Positions 1 to 8,772 of a stretch of 64,000 nt of DNA are shown here, in pieces (the stretch's first letter is position 1; every line of letters begins with the position of its first letter). The notes under the pieces are model-generated. The model was not told the origin of the DNA. It saw nothing but the letters and a program-made list of their open reading frames with translations, and did no database searches. The translations under genes were made by a program, and so were the position numbers. Origin of the DNA: Candidatus Chryseopegocella kryptomonas (GTDB taxonomy: Bacteria; Bacteroidota; Ignavibacteria; Kryptoniales; Kryptoniaceae); the NCBI RefSeq assembly GCF_001536065.1, contig NZ_CZVW01000008.1, positions 1-64,000 on the forward strand, in the 5' to 3' direction.

Positions 1-726
1 TTGTTTCCAATTGAGATTGAGAAGAGATTTCCTGATTTATGGGAAGGGAGCAACGATGACGAAAGAAGCAGAAACAAATACGAGAAAGATTTTCTTGAAG
101 ATTTATTGAAACGACACAAAGTTAAGTTAAAATCAAAATTGAGATATTTCAAAATTATTGATCCTGATTTTGGGGTTGGAGTTGAGCAAAATATAACTAC
201 ATATGCACAGGGACAATTAACAGCGATAGTTGTTAATTTCGTAGATATGCTCGCTCATGGTAGAAGTGATTCAACGGTTATAAGAGAATTGTCTTTTGAT
301 GAATCTGCATATCGTGAGGTTACAAGGGCGTGGTTTGTTCATTCATCATTTTATAGGATGTTAAAAACTTTATCAAGAATGAAAAATGTTGTAGTTTTTA
401 TAACAACGGATCATGGAAGCATAAGAGCCTTGCGAGGGTCAAAGGTTCTTGCAGATAGAGAGGCTGCGACTAATTTAAGATACAAATATGGAAGAAATTT
501 AAAATGTGATGAAAAAGAAGCGATATTTATTGAAAAGCCAGAAACATACAAGTTGCCCAAGCGTGGCGTTGCAATAAATTACATAATTGCAAAAGAAGAT
601 TATTATTTTGTTTATCCAACCGAATATCACCATTACTTAAACTTGTATAAAGATACCTTTCAGCACGGTGGTGTCTCACTTGAAGAGATGATAGTTCCAT
701 TGATAAAACTCACTCCAAAATTGTAA
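1..726 (+). CDS. porX: PorX-type response regulator, PglZ (alkaline phosphatase-like) C-terminal part, 5' truncated by window edge
   Basis: This is the C-terminal half (241 aa visible) of a protein like PorX, a response regulator with a PglZ domain that controls type IX secretion in Bacteroidota. Visible signatures are the metal-binding 'TTDHGS' around residues 134-139, 'TNLRYKYGRN' near 158, and the conserved tail 'TFQHGGVSLEEMIVP'. The family is usually about 510-530 aa with an N-terminal receiver domain, so that domain and the first half of PglZ lie outside the window. The apparent TTG start at base 1 is only the edge. The stop overlaps the start of tsaE (TAATG), so the two are probably co-transcribed. 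Assignment to the PorX family is firm; a role in type IX secretion here is inferred from the family. Confidence 0.85.
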   Translation: MFPIEIEKRFPDLWEGSNDDERSRNKYEKDFLEDLLKRHKVKLKSKLRYFKIIDPDFGVGVEQNITTYAQGQLTAIVVNFVDMLAHGRSDSTVIRELSFDESAYREVTRAWFVHSSFYRMLKTLSRMKNVVVFITTDHGSIRALRGSKVLADREAATNLRYKYGRNLKCDEKEAIFIEKPETYKLPKRGVAINYIIAKEDYYFVYPTEYHHYLNLYKDTFQHGGVSLEEMIVPLIKLTPKL

Positions 727-1148
727 TGCTTGGCAAGTTTATCTCAAACAGTGAAGATGAAACAATACAAATTGCGATTAAATTTTCGGAATTATTAAAA
801 CCTGGTGATGTCGTTGCTTTGTATGGCGAACTTGGTTCTGGGAAAACGAGATTCGTTCAAGGAGTGTGCAAAGGGCTTGGAGTAAGTGAAACAGTTAACA
901 GTCCAACTTTCATCATTATGAACAAATATGAAGGACGATTAACGGTTTATCATTTTGATTTTTACAGGGTTAATAGCATTGATGAGATAATTGATCTTGG
1001 ATTTAGGGAATTTGTTTATAATGATGCTGTGTCATTGATAGAGTGGGCTGAAGTGGCGTATGAAATTTTGCCAGAAAAAAGGTATGAAGTTTATTTGAGG
1101 TTTACAGATGAAGAAAACAAAAGAGAAATAGAGATAGTTAAGTTATGA
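726..1148 (+). CDS. tsaE: tRNA threonylcarbamoyladenosine biosynthesis ATPase TsaE
   Basis: TsaE is the small ATPase that helps TsaB and TsaD make the t6A modification at A37 of ANN-decoding tRNAs. The 140-aa protein has a Walker A 'GELGSGKT' near residues 35-42, a switch-like 'SPTF' near 59-62, and the family motif 'HFDFYR' near residue 76. Its length is typical. It starts inside the stop of porX (TAATG) and overlaps tsaB by ATGA, so the three genes are translationally coupled. The partner tsaD lies far away at 60.0-61.1 kb on the other strand. Confidence 0.95.
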   Translation: MLGKFISNSEDETIQIAIKFSELLKPGDVVALYGELGSGKTRFVQGVCKGLGVSETVNSPTFIIMNKYEGRLTVYHFDFYRVNSIDEIIDLGFREFVYNDAVSLIEWAEVAYEILPEKRYEVYLRFTDEENKREIEIVKL

Positions 1149-1840
1149 TACTTGCGTTGGATACAAGTACTGATTTATGTTCTGTAATCGTTATTGCAAA
1201 TGAAAAAACAAAATCAAAAATAAAAACACACTCAAAACAAATACACGCAGAAAAAATTGTTTTTATGATTGAGCAAGTGCTGGGAAATATAAACAAACAA
1301 ATATCCGATATTTCAAGTGTTGCAGTTTCAATAGGACCTGGTTCATTTACAGGATTAAGAATTGGTTTAAGTGTTGCAAAGGGATTATGCTACGCTATCA
1401 ACAAACCTTTAATTACAGTACCAACGCTTGATGCGCTTGCTTTAAAAGCATTTGATATCTGCAAACTGCTTTCAAAATATGAGCGTCAAAATCTTTACAT
1501 TTGCCCAATTTTAGATGCAAAGCAAAACGACTTTTATTACAGCATCTATAAATTTGAGAATGACAAAATTAACCGAATAACTGGATATCAGGTTGGTACA
1601 ATAGACGAGATAAAAAACAAACTTGCAAATAAAACAATTTTGATCGGAGAACTTGTTGATAATTTGCTTGAAAATTTTTATAATCAGGATGATGTAATTC
1701 TGCTTGAAGGCGAAATTAATTATCCGGATGCTTACTATGTTGCAAAAATTGCTAAAGAAAAATATGCAAAGGGTGAATTTGCAGATTTAGATTCAACAGA
1801 ACCTCTTTACATTAAGGAATTTGTAATAAAAACAAAATAG
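1145..1840 (+). CDS. tsaB: tRNA threonylcarbamoyladenosine biosynthesis protein TsaB
   Basis: TsaB is the inactive ASKHA-fold paralogue of TsaD that scaffolds the TsaBDE complex. The 231-aa sequence opens with 'ILALDTST' and has the family signature 'GPGSFTGLRIGLS' near residues 64-76. The TsaD-type metal-binding histidine pair is absent, as expected for TsaB. It starts in the ATGA overlap with tsaE and ends 9 nt before accD, so it sits in the porX-tsaE-tsaB-accD transcription unit. Confidence 0.95.
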   Translation: MILALDTSTDLCSVIVIANEKTKSKIKTHSKQIHAEKIVFMIEQVLGNINKQISDISSVAVSIGPGSFTGLRIGLSVAKGLCYAINKPLITVPTLDALALKAFDICKLLSKYERQNLYICPILDAKQNDFYYSIYKFENDKINRITGYQVGTIDEIKNKLANKTILIGELVDNLLENFYNQDDVILLEGEINYPDAYYVAKIAKEKYAKGEFADLDSTEPLYIKEFVIKTK

Positions 1841-1849
1841 AGATGAAAA

Positions 1850-2688
1850 ATGTCATGGTTTAAAAGATTAACACAGAATATATCGGGTGAGAAACGAGAA
1901 CTTCCAGAAGGGCTCTGGACGAAGTGTGAAAATTGCGGAGAGATAATACATAAATCACAACTGGAGCTGAATCTGTGGACATGTCATAAATGCAATTATC
2001 ATTTCAGGATAACAAGTTATGACTACATCAATATATTGATTGACAAGGGCACATTTAAGGAAATGGATAAAAAAATTCGTTCTGTTGATGTTTTAAATTT
2101 TGTTGATACAAAGCCTTACAAGGAGAGGTTGAAAGAGGCGATGAAAAAAACTGGGTTAAATGAGGCGATAGTTACTGGAACAGGGAAAATGAATGGTATT
2201 CCTGTGGTTATCGGAGCGATGGATTTTAGATTTATAGGTGGGAGTATGGGTTCTGTTGTTGGTGAAAAGGTTGCAAGAGCAATTGAGAAAGCATATAAAA
2301 CGAAATATCCATTGATAATTGTTTCATCAAGCGGTGGGGCAAGAATGATGGAAAGCGCTCTTTCACTGATGCAAATGGCCAAGACATCTGCTATGTTGAC
2401 CAAATTAGCAGACGCTGGGATACCTTACATTTCAATTTTAACTGATCCAACAACAGGTGGAGTAACAGCAAGTTACGCTATGCTTGGGGATATAAACATT
2501 GCCGAACCTGGGGCTTTGATAGGTTTCGCTGGACCAAGAGTGATAAAACAGCAACAGGCAAGGAATTACCAGAAGGATTTCAAAGGGCAGAATTTTTACT
2601 TGAACATGGATTTATAGATTTGATTGTTCATAGAAAAGAATTGAAAAACAAGGTTGTTCAAATTTTAAAGCTATTGCTTGATAAGTAA
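1850..2688 (+). CDS. accD: Acetyl-CoA carboxylase carboxyltransferase subunit beta, frameshifted near the 3' end
   Basis: AccD is the zinc-binding beta subunit of the carboxyltransferase that makes malonyl-CoA for fatty acid synthesis. The N-terminal C4 zinc finger is present (Cys26, Cys29, Cys45, Cys48), followed by the crotonase-like core with '[11 protein letters not shown]' and '[12 protein letters not shown]'. The original frame ends early at 2617 with a non-homologous tail. Shifting by -1 around 2545-2553 restores the expected C-terminus ('[15 protein letters not shown]', then '[10 protein letters not shown]') and runs to a stop at 2686-2688, giving about 279 aa, the normal family size. 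One base therefore appears to be missing. Because accD is usually essential, a sequence error is likely; real decay or recoding is possible. Confidence 0.9.
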
Positions 2689-2695
2689 TTTTTAG

Positions 2696-3055
2696 TGGAG
2701 GTGCCGGGAGTCGAACCCGGGTCCGGAAGCCAGACACTTAAAACATCTACACGCTTAGCCTACCTTTTTTAAATTCGCCTCGCTACTTGGGGGTAGGCGC
2801 CCTGTAGCGAAGCTATCTCAGGTTTATACCTTACGATGTCCCCTGAGAACAGACATCGTAAGAGCCTGTCTTGATCCACACCCTTTACAGCCCGGACAGG
2901 CACGAGCCGTAAAGGATGGGCTGCTTTTTTAATTAAGCAGCCAAAGCATAGTTGTAGTTGGCACTTATTTTTCCGCCGTTTTTTTACCCCGAACGGCGAA
3001 ACGGGGACGTGCAGTTTTAAGTGCCCGTGGCTTCCGTCGAAACCACATCACCCCC
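2696..3055 (-). ncRNA. ssrA: Transfer-messenger RNA (tmRNA, ssrA)
   Basis: The 5' end (minus strand, about 3055) reads GGGGGTGATGTGG followed by TTCGACGG. The 3' end has the T-arm GGGTTCGACTCCC and CACCTCC, which pairs with the 5' GGGGGTG to form the acceptor stem with one G-U. The discriminator base is at 2696 and CCA is not encoded. The tag reading frame runs 2962 to 2933: A-N-Y-N-Y-A-L-A-A-stop (GCC AAC TAC AAC TAT GCT TTG GCT GCT TAA). Several hairpins or pseudoknot arms follow it. Its role is rescue of stalled ribosomes with SmpB. The ends are inferred from the acceptor stem. Confidence 0.96.
2933..2962 (-). other. tmRNA proteolysis tag reading frame (ANYNYALAA)
   Basis: This is the resume codon to stop codon of the mRNA-like part of ssrA. 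It encodes nine residues ending in Ala-Leu-Ala-Ala, the degron recognised by ClpXP-type proteases. The alternating Asn/Tyr part resembles the usual AN..NYALAA pattern but is short. A second in-frame stop codon follows directly (TAATTAA). Confidence 0.85.
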
Positions 3056-3234
3056 AAATTTCAAAGAACTTTTCCGTTGTATTTTAACAGTAGAAACAAA
3101 CTTTTAAGTTTCCAAAAAAATTTAATCAAAATTTCTCTAAAATTCAACAAAAAAGTTTAACCTAAAAATTAACAAGCTGGATGAAAAAGTTATGACTTGT
3201 TTAAAATTTAAATTTTTCTTATTTTTGGAGTGTC

Positions 3235-3894
3235 GTGAAAACAAAATATGGAGATGAGAAAACGAAGCTCATTCCAGTTCCGCAGGAAAAAGAATTTTTT
3301 ACTTTATTTGAAAAACAAGCACAAAAGTTATTTGAAGTATCAAAAATACTTGATGAAATTTTAAACAACTTCTCCGACAGGCAAAAGATAGCTGATGAAT
3401 TCTCAAATCTTGAGCATTCCGCGGACGAGATAACCCACAAACTTATTGAAAAGTTAAACAAAACATTTATCACCCCATTTGATAGGGAAGATATCCATTT
3501 TTTAGCGCATGAAATTGATGATATTATTGACTTAACAGAAGCAGCTGTAGGAAAAATGCTTCTCTACAAGATTGAAAGTTTAACGCCTGAGCTTAAAGAA
3601 CAAATTCGCACGCTAAAAAACGCTATTATACTAATTAGTGAGCTGACTAAATCACTTAACAATCTAAATGAACTCCGAAAACAATCGTGGAAATTTGTTG
3701 AAGTTAATCATCTTGAAAATCAAGGTGATAAACTATTGCGTGAAGCGCTTAATAATTTAATTAACGGCTCAAGTTTAAATGCTGTTTTTGATCTTATCCG
3801 ATGGAAAGAAGTTTACGAATCACTTGAAGAGGCAATTGATAAATGTGAAGATGTTGCCAATATAATTGAAAGTATTTTAATCAAAAACTCATAA
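3235..3894 (+). CDS. DUF47 / PhoU-like phosphate transport regulator
   Basis: This 219-aa, all-helical DUF47 (PhoU-like) protein typically accompanies Pit-family transporters and is thought to regulate them. The acidic and basic helices contain 'EHSADEITHKLIEKLN' near residue 63 and 'DREDIHFLAHEIDDIIDL' near 83, both typical of the family's metal-binding E/DxxxD helices. The start is GTG at 3235, chosen because GGAG lies 4 nt upstream and nothing better follows. It ends 4 nt before the Pit gene, so the two form an operon. Confidence 0.9.
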   Translation: MKTKYGDEKTKLIPVPQEKEFFTLFEKQAQKLFEVSKILDEILNNFSDRQKIADEFSNLEHSADEITHKLIEKLNKTFITPFDREDIHFLAHEIDDIIDLTEAAVGKMLLYKIESLTPELKEQIRTLKNAIILISELTKSLNNLNELRKQSWKFVEVNHLENQGDKLLREALNNLINGSSLNAVFDLIRWKEVYESLEEAIDKCEDVANIIESILIKNS

Positions 3895-3898
3895 AGCA

Positions 3899-4909
3899 AT
3901 GGAGGTGAGCTTAACTTCTGTTATTTATCTTATTATAGTTCTTTTACTAGCATGGTTTTACGATTTTATAAATGGAATGAATGATTGCGCAAATTCAATA
4001 GCTACAACAGTTTCAACAAGAGCCTTAAAACCACACCAAGCAGTAATCCTTGCAGCTACACTTAACATAATTGGGGCATTTATAACAACTGAAGTTGCTA
4101 AAACAATTGGGAAAGGAATTGTAGAACCACAATTTGTATCTGGCTTGGTACTTGTCTGCGCTTTAATTGGGACAAACTTGTGGGCTTTTTCAGCTACGCA
4201 CGCGGGGATACCGATAAGTATAACTCATTCTTTAGTTGGTGGGATAATTGGCTCGGCAGTTGCTGCAAAAGGTTTTAAGGTTATTAACTTCAGAAATATT
4301 ACAAAAATTATCATAGCGATGGGAGTTTCACCTTTGCTGGGATTTTTAAGCGGGTTGATGTTAATGGTGTTAATTTCATGGCTTTTCCGCTCTTATGCAC
4401 CAAATAAAATAAATAAACATTTCAAAAATCTTCAAATTTTGTCCGCCTCGTTCATGGCTTTATCACACGGGATGAATGATACTCAAAATGCCATGGGAAT
4501 AATTACCGCCACACTTGTTTCGCTTGGTTTTATATCTGAATTTAAAGTCCCAACCTGGGTTATCCTTGGTTCTGCTTTATTTATGGGACTTGGCACATTG
4601 TTTGGCGGGTGGCGTGTTATCAAAACCATGGGAATGAAAATTGTCAAATTACATCCACCGCATGGATTCAGCGCCGAAACCTCAGCAGCATTGGTGATTA
4701 TTATCGCATCATTGCTTGGAATACCAATAAGCACGACTCATGTAATTTCAACATCTATTATGGGAGTTGGCTCAATGCAGAAAATTTCAGCTGTTAAATG
4801 GGGCATAGTTTTTCACATTGTGTTAACCTGGATTTTTACCATACCCGGTGCTGCATTTCTTTCAGCGATTACATATAAAATTTTATCCTTGATTTTTCAG
4901 AGCATGTAA
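3899..4909 (+). CDS. pit: PiT-family inorganic phosphate permease
   Basis: This 336-aa integral membrane protein has the two inverted PiT repeats. The first carries 'DFINGMNDCANSIAT' near residues 22-36 and the second 'LSHGMNDTQNAMG' near 188-200. About ten hydrophobic segments are visible. It should import phosphate (often with divalent metal) driven by H+ or Na+ at low affinity. The ATG at 3899 is used, but GGAGGTGA lies just downstream of it, so the exact start is uncertain. The DUF47 gene directly upstream is its usual partner. The window also encodes the high-affinity Pst system at 48-52 kb. Confidence 0.92.
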   Translation: MEVSLTSVIYLIIVLLLAWFYDFINGMNDCANSIATTVSTRALKPHQAVILAATLNIIGAFITTEVAKTIGKGIVEPQFVSGLVLVCALIGTNLWAFSATHAGIPISITHSLVGGIIGSAVAAKGFKVINFRNITKIIIAMGVSPLLGFLSGLMLMVLISWLFRSYAPNKINKHFKNLQILSASFMALSHGMNDTQNAMGIITATLVSLGFISEFKVPTWVILGSALFMGLGTLFGGWRVIKTMGMKIVKLHPPHGFSAETSAALVIIIASLLGIPISTTHVISTSIMGVGSMQKISAVKWGIVFHIVLTWIFTIPGAAFLSAITYKILSLIFQSM

Positions 4910-5005
4910 TTTGGGACATTTACTTGGTTTAACAAGGTAGGAAATTAAATAAAAGGGAAGGAAAAAGGATTTGAAGTTTACATAAGAGTCATTAGAAAGG
5001 CAATT

Positions 5006-5401
5006 TTAAAGGCTGGGCTCTATTGAAACAACCGTAATTAATTGCTTGCTTTTATTGACGCTGTAAAAAACTAATAAATCATTGAGCAAAACATTGAAAA
5101 CATCTGAATCAATTTGCTTTGATTCAACTGGAAACGGCTCGCTTTTCAATTTACAAACTTCACTTATAAACCAACCTAATTTCTCAAGATCACCCTTATA
5201 AAAATCAAGAATCCACTTCAAAACTTCTTCTTTAAATCTCAAATCATATTCCTCTTTTTTCTCCATCTGCTTGTTTAACTTTGAACTCAACCTATCAATG
5301 CTTTTTTTCAATTTTTGAAATTCAGCATATGGCATTATCGTTATATACTTGCTTTTTCCTTTCATCAAGTGAATAATCTTTTTTTCATCAAAATTTTTCA
5401 A
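5006..5401 (-). CDS. Hypothetical protein
   Basis: This 131-aa protein is not recognised. Residues 25-55 are Lys/Glu-rich and probably helical or coiled coil. The last 30 residues ('DLLVFYSVNKSKQ', then 'LITVVSIEP') look like the final beta strands of RelE/ParE-fold proteins, but similarity this short is only suggestive. It begins at a TTG 1 nt after the stop of the UXS gene, so it may be the last gene of the polysaccharide transcript. An ATG at codon 13 is an alternative start. Confidence 0.55.
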   Translation of the reverse strand: MKNFDEKKIIHLMKGKSKYITIMPYAEFQKLKKSIDRLSSKLNKQMEKKEEYDLRFKEEVLKWILDFYKGDLEKLGWFISEVCKLKSEPFPVESKQIDSDVFNVLLNDLLVFYSVNKSKQLITVVSIEPSL

Positions 5402-5402
5402 T

Positions 5403-6344
5403 TCAATCTATCCCAAGTTTTTGTTTAAAATATTCAAGTGTTTTTTTCAAGCCTTCTTTTCTGGAAACTTTCGGCTCCCATCCTAAAATCTCTCTGGCTT
5501 TTGTTATATCAGGTCTTCTAACCTTTGGATCATCAGGTGGAAGCGGTTTAAAGACAATTTTACTGTTACTTCCAGCAAGCTCTTTAATTTCCATAGCAAG
5601 TTCAAGTATTGTGACTTCATCTGGATTTCCAAGATTTATCGGATATACATAATCAGACATAAGGAGTTTGAAAATACCTTCAACGAGATCGTCAATGTAA
5701 CAAATACTTCTCGTTTGACTTCCATCTCCAAAGACAGTTATATCTTCACCTTTTAAAGCTTGCGTCATAAATGCAGGAATTGCTCTCCCGTCGTCAATTC
5801 TCATTCTTGGACCGTATGTATTGAAAATTCTTGCGATCCTTGTATCAAGTCCGTGATATCTATGATAAGCCATTGTCATGGCTTCTGCAAACCTTTTTGC
5901 TTCATCATAAACTCCACGAATGCCAATTGGATTAACATTTCCCCAATATTCTTCACTTTGCGGATGAACAAGTGGATCACCGTATACCTCGCTGGTTGAA
6001 GCAAGCAAAAATCTTGCACCCTTTGCTTTCGCAAGTCCAAGCGCTTTATGCGTTCCAAGTGCGCCTACCTTCAAAGTTTGAATCGGATACTTTACATAGT
6101 CCATCGGGCTTGCTGGTGATGCAAAATGAAGAACGAAATCAACATCTCCCGGAACATAAAGAAATTCCGTAACATCATACTTTATGAACTTAAATTTTGG
6201 ATGACCAAAAAGATGTGCGATGTTATCGGGTGTCCCAGTTATGAGATTATCAAGGCAGATTACTTCATCGCCTTCGGCAATGAACCTATCGCAAAGATGT
6301 GAGCCAATAAATCCTGCGCCACCTGTGATTACAACTTTTGCCAA
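5403..6344 (-). CDS. UDP-glucuronate decarboxylase (UDP-xylose synthase) family SDR
   Basis: This NAD-dependent short-chain dehydrogenase/epimerase of about 313 aa converts UDP-glucuronate to UDP-xylose in characterised relatives. Visible are the NAD-binding '[10 protein letters not shown]', the catalytic 'STSEVYG' and Tyr-x3-Lys ('YDEAK'), and the UXS-like 'NTYGPRM' and '[14 protein letters not shown]'. I chose TTG at 6344 because GAGGTG lies 6 nt before it. A GTG three codons upstream (6353) is part of that Shine-Dalgarno site. Its substrate would come from Ugd, encoded two genes upstream. It could also be a related nucleotide-sugar epimerase. Confidence 0.85.
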   Translation of the reverse strand: MAKVVITGGAGFIGSHLCDRFIAEGDEVICLDNLITGTPDNIAHLFGHPKFKFIKYDVTEFLYVPGDVDFVLHFASPASPMDYVKYPIQTLKVGALGTHKALGLAKAKGARFLLASTSEVYGDPLVHPQSEEYWGNVNPIGIRGVYDEAKRFAEAMTMAYHRYHGLDTRIARIFNTYGPRMRIDDGRAIPAFMTQALKGEDITVFGDGSQTRSICYIDDLVEGIFKLLMSDYVYPINLGNPDEVTILELAMEIKELAGSNSKIVFKPLPPDDPKVRRPDITKAREILGWEPKVSRKEGLKKTLEYFKQKLGID

Positions 6345-6432
6345 TTTTAGCACCTCTTTTTTATTTTTTCCAAATTTGCTAATTTATAGTTGACAAAATT
6401 GTTCTAAATTTGTCGGTTACTAACTTACAAAA

Positions 6433-6528
6433 TTGGAAAATGGAGAAAATTTATCAAGAAAGTTAAGAAAAAAACTAATTGAAGAATTAAATTCCCGCAA
6501 AATTGTGCTTTTGACTGGAAGGTTATAA
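6433..6528 (+). pseudogene. Remnant of a P-loop ATPase (AAA_14/DUF4143-like N-terminus)
   Basis: This 31-codon plus-strand reading frame ends 'LIEELNSRKIVLLTGRL' and then stops. That matches the start of AAA_14/DUF4143-type ATPases, in which 'KIVLLTGPRQVGKTT' forms the Walker A. The sequence breaks inside the P-loop, before the GKT, and its last bases overlap the 3' end of the rfbC gene on the other strand. No other part of such a gene is seen nearby. I read it as the stump of a deleted gene; chance similarity is possible. Confidence 0.4.
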
Positions 6529-7110
6529 TCGCAACTGATCTTTGAGAAATTCTGCAAGTGTAGGTAGTTTTGAATCTTTTTCAGAAAGAATTGGATTTTC
6601 AATTGGCCACTTTATCCCAATTTCAGGGTCATTCCAGATAATTCCACGATCATGCTCCCGTGAATAAAAATTATCAACTTTATATTCAACTTCTGCTATA
6701 TCCGAAAGAACGACAAATCCGTGAGCGAATCCTTTTGGTATGTATAGCATCTTTTTATTTTCCTCAGAAAGAACGATCCCGTGCCACTTTTTAAATGTCT
6801 TTGAATCGGGTCTTATATCAACTGCAACATCAAATATCTCACCTCTAATGCATCTTACAAGCTTTGACTGTGCAAATGGTTCAATTTGAAAATGCAATCC
6901 TCTTAACACTCCCTTTTTTGATTTAGAATGATTGTCCTGAACAAATTTATCTGTTATCCCAGCTTTTTCAAAATCTTTGAAACTATATGTCTCCATAAAA
7001 AATCCCCTTTCATCTTCAAATACAACCGGCTCAATTATTATTAAATCAGGGATTTCTTCAATTTTCGTGAACTTAAATGGCAATCCAACAATTAGAAGTT
7101 TTGTTTTCAA
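6523..7110 (-). CDS. rfbC: dTDP-4-dehydrorhamnose 3,5-epimerase (RmlC/RfbC)
   Basis: This RmlC-type cupin acts on dTDP-4-keto-6-deoxyglucose in L-rhamnose synthesis. Family motifs visible are 'DERGFFMETY', 'QDNHSKSKKGVLRGLHFQ', 'FDVAVDIR' and 'YIPKGFAHGF', including the catalytic His of 'LRGLHFQ' and a Tyr near the end. At 195 aa it is slightly long. The TTG at 7110 has no clear ribosome site, and the TTG at 7083 gives 'MPFKFTKIEEIPDL', which aligns better with family starts. No rmlA, rmlB or rmlD is in the window. Confidence 0.9.
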   Translation of the reverse strand: MKTKLLIVGLPFKFTKIEEIPDLIIIEPVVFEDERGFFMETYSFKDFEKAGITDKFVQDNHSKSKKGVLRGLHFQIEPFAQSKLVRCIRGEIFDVAVDIRPDSKTFKKWHGIVLSEENKKMLYIPKGFAHGFVVLSDIAEVEYKVDNFYSREHDRGIIWNDPEIGIKWPIENPILSEKDSKLPTLAEFLKDQLRL

Positions 7111-7115
7111 AATAA

Positions 7116-8456
7116 TTAACGACCGATGCCGTAATATGTAAAGCCAAGTTTTTTGAGCTTTTCAGGGTTGTAGATATTTCTCCCGTCAAAAATAACATGA
7201 TTTCGCATCAAACTTTTCATATAATTAAAGTCCGGCTCTCTGAACTCCTGCCACTCTGTCACGAGAACGAGAGCATCAGCTCCCTTCAATGCTTCATATT
7301 GATCCTTTGCAAATTTAATTTGATTTCCGAATATCTTTTTTGCGTTTGCAATTGCAACAGGATCAAATGCGGTTATCTTAACACCAAGTTTTAAAAGTTC
7401 GTTTATAATCGTGATTGATGGTGCTTCTCGCATATCATCTGTTTTTGGTTTGAAAGAAAGTCCCCAAATTGCGATTTTTTTATCTTTCAAATCCTTTCCG
7501 AAATGTCTTTTCATCTTTTCAACTATTATTTTTCTCTGTCTTTCATTTACTTCATAAACTGATTTAACAATTCTCATCTCAATTCCATTTTCTTCTCCCA
7601 TCTTGATAAGTGCTTTAACATCTTTTGGAAAGCAGCTTCCACCCCAACCAACACCCGGAAACAAAAACTTTGGTCCAATTCTCACATCATATCCAATTGC
7701 AATTCTAACTTTTTCAACATCTGCTCCAACTTTTTCACAAAGATTTGCAATTTCATTCATAAATGAAATTCTCATAGCAAGAAACGCATTCGCAGCATAT
7801 TTAACCATTTCAGCACTTCTGGTATCCATAACGAGGATCGGAGCTCCCGTCCGAACAAATGGCTCATATAATTCACGCATCACAGTTTCACTATCGGAAT
7901 TGTTAACACCGATCACAACTCTATCTGGGAACATAAAATCCTGAACAGCGTTCCCTTCTTTTAAAAATTCCGGATTTGATACAACATCAAACTTTAAATT
8001 TTCACAGTATTTCCCTATTTCTTTTGCAATTATTTCTTTTATCTTATCTGCTGTTCCAACTGGAACAGTTGATTTGCTGACTATAATTTTATTGACTACA
8101 GATTTTGATTCTCTTGCGATGTTTTTTAAAATCTTTGCCATATCTTTAACAACACTAAAAACTATCCCAAGATCAGCGTTTCCATCTTTTCCAGGTGGTG
8201 TTGGAAGACATAGGAAAATTATCTCTGAATTTTTAATTGCATATTCAAGATCAGTCGTAAATTTTAATCTTCCAGCATCAAGATTTTTCTTTACAAGTTC
8301 TTCAAGCCCTGGCTCGTAAATTGGAACGATGCCTTTTTGGAGTTTCTTTATTTTTGCAGTGTCAATGTCCATGCAAATTACATTATTTCCCGTTTCGGCA
8401 AAGCAAGCTCCTGTTACAAGCCCAACATAACCTGTGCCAATGATTGAGAGGTTCAT
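7116..8456 (-). CDS. ugd: UDP-glucose 6-dehydrogenase
   Basis: Ugd oxidises UDP-glucose twice to UDP-glucuronate using NAD+. The 446-aa protein has the Rossmann motif 'GTGYVGLVTG' at the N-terminus, 'KSTVPVGTAD' near residue 128, the catalytic cysteine in 'GWGGSCFPKD', and the C-terminal UDP-binding domain ('GLSFKPKTDDMRE'). Length is normal. It lies 5 nt upstream of rfbC and supplies the likely substrate of the UXS-type decarboxylase downstream. It differs from the WbpA-type dehydrogenase at 34.3-35.7 kb, which acts on an N-acetylamino sugar. Confidence 0.96.
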   Translation of the reverse strand: MNLSIIGTGYVGLVTGACFAETGNNVICMDIDTAKIKKLQKGIVPIYEPGLEELVKKNLDAGRLKFTTDLEYAIKNSEIIFLCLPTPPGKDGNADLGIVFSVVKDMAKILKNIARESKSVVNKIIVSKSTVPVGTADKIKEIIAKEIGKYCENLKFDVVSNPEFLKEGNAVQDFMFPDRVVIGVNNSDSETVMRELYEPFVRTGAPILVMDTRSAEMVKYAANAFLAMRISFMNEIANLCEKVGADVEKVRIAIGYDVRIGPKFLFPGVGWGGSCFPKDVKALIKMGEENGIEMRIVKSVYEVNERQRKIIVEKMKRHFGKDLKDKKIAIWGLSFKPKTDDMREAPSITIINELLKLGVKITAFDPVAIANAKKIFGNQIKFAKDQYEALKGADALVLVTEWQEFREPDFNYMKSLMRNHVIFDGRNIYNPEKLKKLGFTYYGIGR

Positions 8457-8462
8457 TTTTCT

Positions 8463-8759
8463 TTAGTTTCTTTTTGTTATTAAAACGCTACTTGAAATTA
8501 TATCTTTAAAATTATTGATTTCACTCAAATCTACAACGATAACATCAACTGCTATATCAACATTTTCCGAAAAAAAATAAAAATACTTTTTCAATCTTTC
8601 CACTGGATTTTTTTCATCCGAACTTGAAATTAAAATCAAAATGTCAATATCACTCAAACCTGTTTCCTCCCCTTTTGCAAACGAGCCAAAAACCCTTATT
8701 TCAAGTATTTCAGGGAAAATGTTAAGCGCCATTTCGGAAACATCTTTAAGTTTTTCCAT
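8463..8759 (-). CDS. MNT-type nucleotidyltransferase (HEPN/MNT antitoxin-like)
   Basis: This minimal nucleotidyltransferase of about 98 aa has the pol-beta signature 'VFGSFAKGEETG', then 'SDIDILI' (GS followed by DxD). In MntA-type antitoxins this fold AMPylates the HEPN partner. I chose ATG at 8759 because AGGGAG lies 6 nt before it and the position is just after the stop of the HEPN gene. The longer frame from 8819 would overlap that gene by 47 nt. It forms a two-gene unit with the HEPN gene upstream. Confidence 0.85.
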   Translation of the reverse strand: MEKLKDVSEMALNIFPEILEIRVFGSFAKGEETGLSDIDILILISSSDEKNPVERLKKYFYFFSENVDIAVDVIVVDLSEINNFKDIISSSVLITKRN

Positions 8760-8772
8760 AACCATCTCCCTA

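Noticed and set aside
2541-2560. Programmed -1 ribosomal frameshift in accD
   Set aside because: There is no X XXY YYZ heptamer: only AAA can re-pair and the next codon cannot. I also saw no clear downstream stimulatory structure. A missing base is simpler, so it is reported only as a frameshift.
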